Source: Actinomycetota bacterium
GTDB lineage: Bacteria; Actinomycetota; Acidimicrobiia; Acidimicrobiales; AC-35
Assembly: GCA_005884125.1 (NCBI GenBank)
Contig: VAXP01000137.1
Span: 1-35,234 of the forward strand
Reading direction: 5' to 3'
DNA: 35,234 nucleotides
The position numbers and the translations under genes were made by a program. The notes beneath the pieces were generated by a model. It was not told where the DNA came from, did no database searches, and was given only the letters and a program-made list of their open reading frames with translations. Position 1 is the first letter of the stretch. The number at the start of each line of letters is the position of its first letter. Below, piece after piece: positions 32,245 to 35,234 of this stretch.

Positions 32245-33582
32245 ATGGCAGCCGGCTCCTCCGGTGACGGCTCCAGGCCGGCCGCTCGGCCCGGGCGCAT
32301 GCACCGCCTCCTGGCCGCCGCCGTGCTGCCCTTCGCGGTGGCCACGGTGGTCGGCCTGGTGGTGCTCTGGCCCCACCACCGCGTCCGTCCCGCCCGCGAC
32401 CTGGGCGTCCCCGCCCGGCTGGTCGACGCCACCGTCGTCGACGTGAGGGACGCGCCCTGCCAGGGAGGCGCCACGACGTGCTCGTCGGTGGGCGTGCGGG
32501 TGACCAGCGGCCCCGATCGGAGCAAGCCCGCCCTGCTCCCAGAGGTGGCCCTTGGGCCCGGGGTCCCGACGCTGCGAGCCGGCGACCGCATCGTCGTGGG
32601 CCGGGCCGTGGACCCCACCACGGGCAAGGTCAGCTACTACTTCGCCGACTACCAGCGGGCCCGCCAACTGCTGCTGCTGGCCCTGGCCTTCGCGGTGGTC
32701 GTCGTCGGCGTGGCCCGTTGGCGCGGTCTGGCCGCCCTGATAGGTCTGGGAACGGCCTGGCTGGTGCTGGTGCGCTTCGTGCTGCCCGCCATCCTCAACG
32801 GCCGCAGCCCGGTGGCGGTGGCCCTGGTCGGCTCGTCGGTGATCATGTTCGTGGTCCTCTACCTGGCCCACGGCTTCAGCTCCCGCACGACGACGGCCCT
32901 GCTCGGCACCCTGGCCAGCCTGGCCCTCACCGGGTTGCTGGCCGCGGTGTTCGTGGCCGGCACCCATCTGAGCGGGCTGGGGTCTGACGAGGCCACCTAC
33001 CTGCAGACCTTGGCCGGCAACATCAGCTGGAGCGGCCTGATCCTGGGCGGAATCGTCATCGGCTCTCTGGGCGTGCTCAACGACGTGACGGTGACGCAGG
33101 CGTCGGCCGTCTGGGAGCTGCACGACGCCAACCCCGCCCGTGGCCCCCGCATCCTGTTCCGCTCGGCCATGCGCATCGGCCGCGACCACATCGCCTCCAC
33201 CGTCTACACCCTGGTGCTGGCCTACGCAGGCGCAGCCCTGCCCCTGCTCATCCTGTTCACGCTGGCCAACCAACGCTTCAGCCGGGTGCTGACCGGGGAG
33301 TTGCTGGCCGAGGAGGTCGTCCGCACCCTGGTGGGCTCGATCGGCCTGGTGGCGTCGGTACCGATCACCACCGCCCTGGCCGCCCTGGTCGTCACCGGAT
33401 CGGCCCTCCACGCCCACGCCGAGCCGGGGCCCGGGCAGGCGCAGCCCGAGCGGACCCGGCCCACCACCGAATCGGTGCAGGCCGACGCGGTACCCGCGCG
33501 CCAGAGGCGTCGCGCCGGGCGCACCGTGCGCGAGTCCTGGCGCCCACCTCGTGGGGAGCGCGAGTTCTGGGACCAGGAGTAG
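32245..33582 (+). CDS. YibE/F family polytopic membrane protein
   Basis: A 445-residue protein. One N-terminal helix (LLAAAVLPFAVATVVGLVVLW) is followed by an extracytoplasmic domain with GDRIVVGRAVDPTTGKVSYYFADYQR, then about seven helices with the family signature LGVLNDVTVTQASAVWEL and VSSVIMF-like membrane segments; DHIASTVYTLVLAYAGAALPLLILF is also typical. The last 60 residues are cytoplasmic and rich in Arg/Pro. Family function is not established. It is divergent from the unknown operon and convergent with the metal permease, six bases apart. Confidence 0.9.
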   Translation: MAAGSSGDGSRPAARPGRMHRLLAAAVLPFAVATVVGLVVLWPHHRVRPARDLGVPARLVDATVVDVRDAPCQGGATTCSSVGVRVTSGPDRSKPALLPEVALGPGVPTLRAGDRIVVGRAVDPTTGKVSYYFADYQRARQLLLLALAFAVVVVGVARWRGLAALIGLGTAWLVLVRFVLPAILNGRSPVAVALVGSSVIMFVVLYLAHGFSSRTTTALLGTLASLALTGLLAAVFVAGTHLSGLGSDEATYLQTLAGNISWSGLILGGIVIGSLGVLNDVTVTQASAVWELHDANPARGPRILFRSAMRIGRDHIASTVYTLVLAYAGAALPLLILFTLANQRFSRVLTGELLAEEVVRTLVGSIGLVASVPITTALAALVVTGSALHAHAEPGPGQAQPERTRPTTESVQADAVPARQRRRAGRTVRESWRPPRGEREFWDQE

Positions 33583-33588
33583 GACCGT

Positions 33589-34896
33589 CTACCGCGTCCC
33601 CACGAAGCGATCGGCGTCGGACTCGAAGCGCTCGCGGCAGTGGTCCGAGCAGAACCAGTAACGCACACCGGCGTGGGCGACGGACGCCGGGGCGTTGGCC
33701 GTCTCGACCTGCATGCCGCACACCGGGTCCAGGGCGTAGCCCCGGCCCCCACCGAGCCGCTCGCGGTTGCGGTAGAGCCAGTAGAGGACAGCGAAGAGAC
33801 CGATGAAGACCACGTTGAGCACGGTCGTGTAGTTCAGCTCGAAGCCGGTGTGGACTATCTGGCGGGGACGGGACGTGGGCACCAGCCCTACGGCCGTGAA
33901 GAGGCCCTGCACGATGAGCCCGGCGCTGCTCATGACGGCCCAGAACAACAGCACGATGCGGATCGTCAGCTGCCCGCCGTAGTACTTCCGGTAGATGAGC
34001 ACCAGGGGGAACGTGATCAAGTCCGCGAACACGAAGCTGATCACTCCGCCGAAGCTGATGCCCCCGTGCCACAGGGCGGCGGCCATGGGGACGTTGCCGA
34101 CCGAGCACACGAAGCTGACGAAGGCGATGGGCGGGCCCAGGATGACGTTCTCGAGCGTCGTCCAGAACCCGTGTCCCCGGATGAAGACGTCGTTCCACGC
34201 CTGGGAGGGCACGGCCACGGCCAGCAGCCCGGCGATGAGGTAGCCGGCCGCCAGCTCCTTACGCAGCATCTTGAGGTCGGCCATGGTGTACGTGGCGGCG
34301 TCGGCCCAGGCCGCCTTGGAGGTCAGCTTGCCGCGCCAAGGTTTCGCCTCGAGCTCCTCCTGACGTTCCTCGCTCACGCCGGCCATCCCCTGGTGGTCGT
34401 GACCGGCGTCGGCGCCCCCCTCCTGCAGACGGCGGCGGGCCCGGCCCACCAGATCGGGGCGCAGGACAGCCGCGCCCCCGAGGACGAGGAGCACGATCAT
34501 GATGGGCCCGCCCACGAACTCGGCCGCCGCGAACTGCCAGCCCATGAGGACGACGAGCACGATGCCGAGCTCGATCACCAGGTTGGTGGAGGCGAACATG
34601 AAGACCAGGGCGGCGATGAAGTCGGCGCCCTTCTGGAACAGGGACTTGGCCATGGCCGTGGCCGCGTAGGAGCAGGACGACGAGACCATGCCCAAGGCGC
34701 TGGCCCGCACGACGGAGGGGGCCCGGTGATCGCCCATCACCCGCTGCATCTCGTGCTTGGACACGAAGGCCTGCACCGCGCCGGACAGGCCGAAGCCGAG
34801 CACCAGGGGCCACAGCGTCTCCCAGAACATGAAGAAGCCCTCGCGGAGGCTGCGACCCGCGCCCCCGACGACACTGGCGAAGAGGACGCCGTTCAC
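33589..34896 (-). CDS. DUF318/SO_0444-type heavy-metal permease with C-terminal YHS domain
   Basis: A 435-residue permease with about eight helices in two related halves: SKHEMQRVMGDHRAPSVVRASALGMVSSSCSYAATAMAKSLFQKG (C75 in a CSY motif) and the second-half counterpart FVSFVCSVGNVPMAAALWHGG. Between the halves is a charged loop with GHDHQG. At 387-435 a YHS domain is fused on: DPVCGMQV, then YWFCSDHC, giving C393, C416 and C420 as metal ligands. Relatives of this family export copper or zinc (SO_0444) or organoarsenicals (ArsP). Behind a CsoR gene (GTGA overlap at 34893-34896) copper is the likeliest substrate, with the YHS domain as an acceptor or sensor. Confidence 0.85.
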   Translation of the reverse strand: MNGVLFASVVGGAGRSLREGFFMFWETLWPLVLGFGLSGAVQAFVSKHEMQRVMGDHRAPSVVRASALGMVSSSCSYAATAMAKSLFQKGADFIAALVFMFASTNLVIELGIVLVVLMGWQFAAAEFVGGPIMIVLLVLGGAAVLRPDLVGRARRRLQEGGADAGHDHQGMAGVSEERQEELEAKPWRGKLTSKAAWADAATYTMADLKMLRKELAAGYLIAGLLAVAVPSQAWNDVFIRGHGFWTTLENVILGPPIAFVSFVCSVGNVPMAAALWHGGISFGGVISFVFADLITFPLVLIYRKYYGGQLTIRIVLLFWAVMSSAGLIVQGLFTAVGLVPTSRPRQIVHTGFELNYTTVLNVVFIGLFAVLYWLYRNRERLGGGRGYALDPVCGMQVETANAPASVAHAGVRYWFCSDHCRERFESDADRFVGTR

Positions 34897-35174
34897 GACC
34901 GCACGAGGCGGGCTATGGCGGCGGTGGCCTCCGTGACCTTCTCGTCGGCCTCGGCCCCGCCCCGCTCGGCCGCCTCACGGACGCAGTGGGCCAGGTGGTC
35001 GTCCAGCAGCTCGATGGCCACCGACCGCAGGGCCTTGGTCGCCGCCGCGATCTGGGTAAGGACGTCGATGCAGTAGGCATCCTCGCCCACCAGGCGCTGC
35101 AACCCTCGGATCTGGCCCTCGATGCGGCGCAGCCGGCGCCCGATGGCCTCCTTGTCCTGCGCATATCCCGCCAT
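34893..35174 (-). CDS. csoR: CsoR-type copper-sensing repressor
   Basis: A 93-residue all-helical repressor of the CsoR/RcnR family. The N-terminal stretch RLRRIEGQIRGLQRLV is the family signature. The Cu(I) ligands C35 (DAYCIDVLTQ), H60 and C64 (DDHLAHC) match the C-H-C set of M. tuberculosis CsoR, which separates it from nickel (RcnR) and persulfide (CstR) types. Copper binding releases it from DNA. A perfect palindromic CsoR box covers its own promoter. ATG 35174 has AGGAGG four bases upstream. Confidence 0.95.
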   Translation of the reverse strand: MAGYAQDKEAIGRRLRRIEGQIRGLQRLVGEDAYCIDVLTQIAAATKALRSVAIELLDDHLAHCVREAAERGGAEADEKVTEATAAIARLVRS

Positions 35175-35178
35175 CCCG

Positions 35179-35184
35179 CCTCCT
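35179..35184 (-). promoter_or_regulatory. csoR: Shine-Dalgarno of csoR
   Basis: AGGAGG on the minus strand, four bases before ATG 35174. It is one of the few strong ribosome sites in the window and shows that this transcript is not leaderless. Confidence 0.7.
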
Positions 35185-35200
35185 GTCCCAGGCCCTTCAC

Positions 35201-35220
35201 ACTATACCCCTATGGGGTAT
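35201..35220 (-). promoter_or_regulatory. csoR: CsoR operator overlapping the csoR -10 element
   Basis: ATACCCC-TAT-GGGGTAT at 35204-35220 is a perfect inverted repeat of the known CsoR box type. On the minus strand its end overlaps TATAGT (35201-35206), an almost consensus -10, so a bound repressor would exclude RNA polymerase. The leader to ATG 35174 is about 20 bases. Confidence 0.85.
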
Positions 35221-35234
35221 GAGCGGGGAAGGCG

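Noticed and set aside
1-35234. tRNA, rRNA, CRISPR arrays, insertion sequences, phage or integrase genes
   Set aside because: None seen: gaps between genes are short (the longest, between 19586 and 19758, is 171 bases), there are no spaced direct repeats, and no transposase or integrase motifs appear.

Overview
The window is a GC-rich, densely packed actinobacterial chromosome segment. Actinobacterial markers are WhiB, a CsoR repressor, a PimA-type glycosyltransferase and the gene order pdxS-pdxT-yebC-ruvCAB-queA-tgt-yajC-secDF-apt-rel-hisS-aspS. The GYW-VASDGG-FAFG repeat proteins (one at each end of the housekeeping block) are, to my knowledge, especially common in Acidimicrobiia, so that class is my best guess; it is an inference.

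Layout. (1) 1-1894, plus strand: the tail of a repeat protein, then an ECF sigma factor, a likely membrane-bound partner of it and a WhiB protein. (2) 1917-17612, minus strand: a long run of housekeeping genes, many joined by 4-base stop/start overlaps: PLP synthase, YebC, the RuvABC resolvase, queuosine-type tRNA modification, the Sec auxiliary complex, adenine salvage, stringent response, and His- and Asp-tRNA synthetases. (3) 17680-20837, minus strand: a DUF3048 lipoprotein, an M48 membrane protease and a PimA-like glycosyltransferase. (4) 20950-24979: a secreted propeller protein with six 42-residue repeats, a DedA-PAP2 fusion, and a convergent small membrane protein. (5) 25003-35220: a metal-homeostasis region with a Fur/Zur regulator divergent from a zinc-type ABC transporter, a four-gene exported-protein operon of unknown function, a YibE/F membrane protein, and CsoR with a heavy-metal permease fused to a YHS domain behind a clear CsoR operator.

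Two conserved genes are broken by what look like short out-of-frame deletions: rel loses about 20 residues, including the first HD-domain histidine, near 6980, and the zinc ABC permease loses about 10 residues at 27534/27535. Either the cell carries two lesions or the assembly has two errors; reads would decide.

Promoter architecture is a recurring theme. In front of hisS, apt, ruvC, pdxS, the glycosyltransferase, fur and the zinc-binding protein there is a TAnnnT hexamer ending 6-7 bases before the start codon and no Shine-Dalgarno sequence, the layout expected of leaderless actinobacterial transcripts. These sites also settle several start codons. The least explained unit is the minus-strand operon 28359-32137: an orphan type-1 binding lipoprotein, a bitopic exported protein, a polytopic protein whose predicted mature N-terminus is histidine, and a small copper-protein-like lipoprotein.
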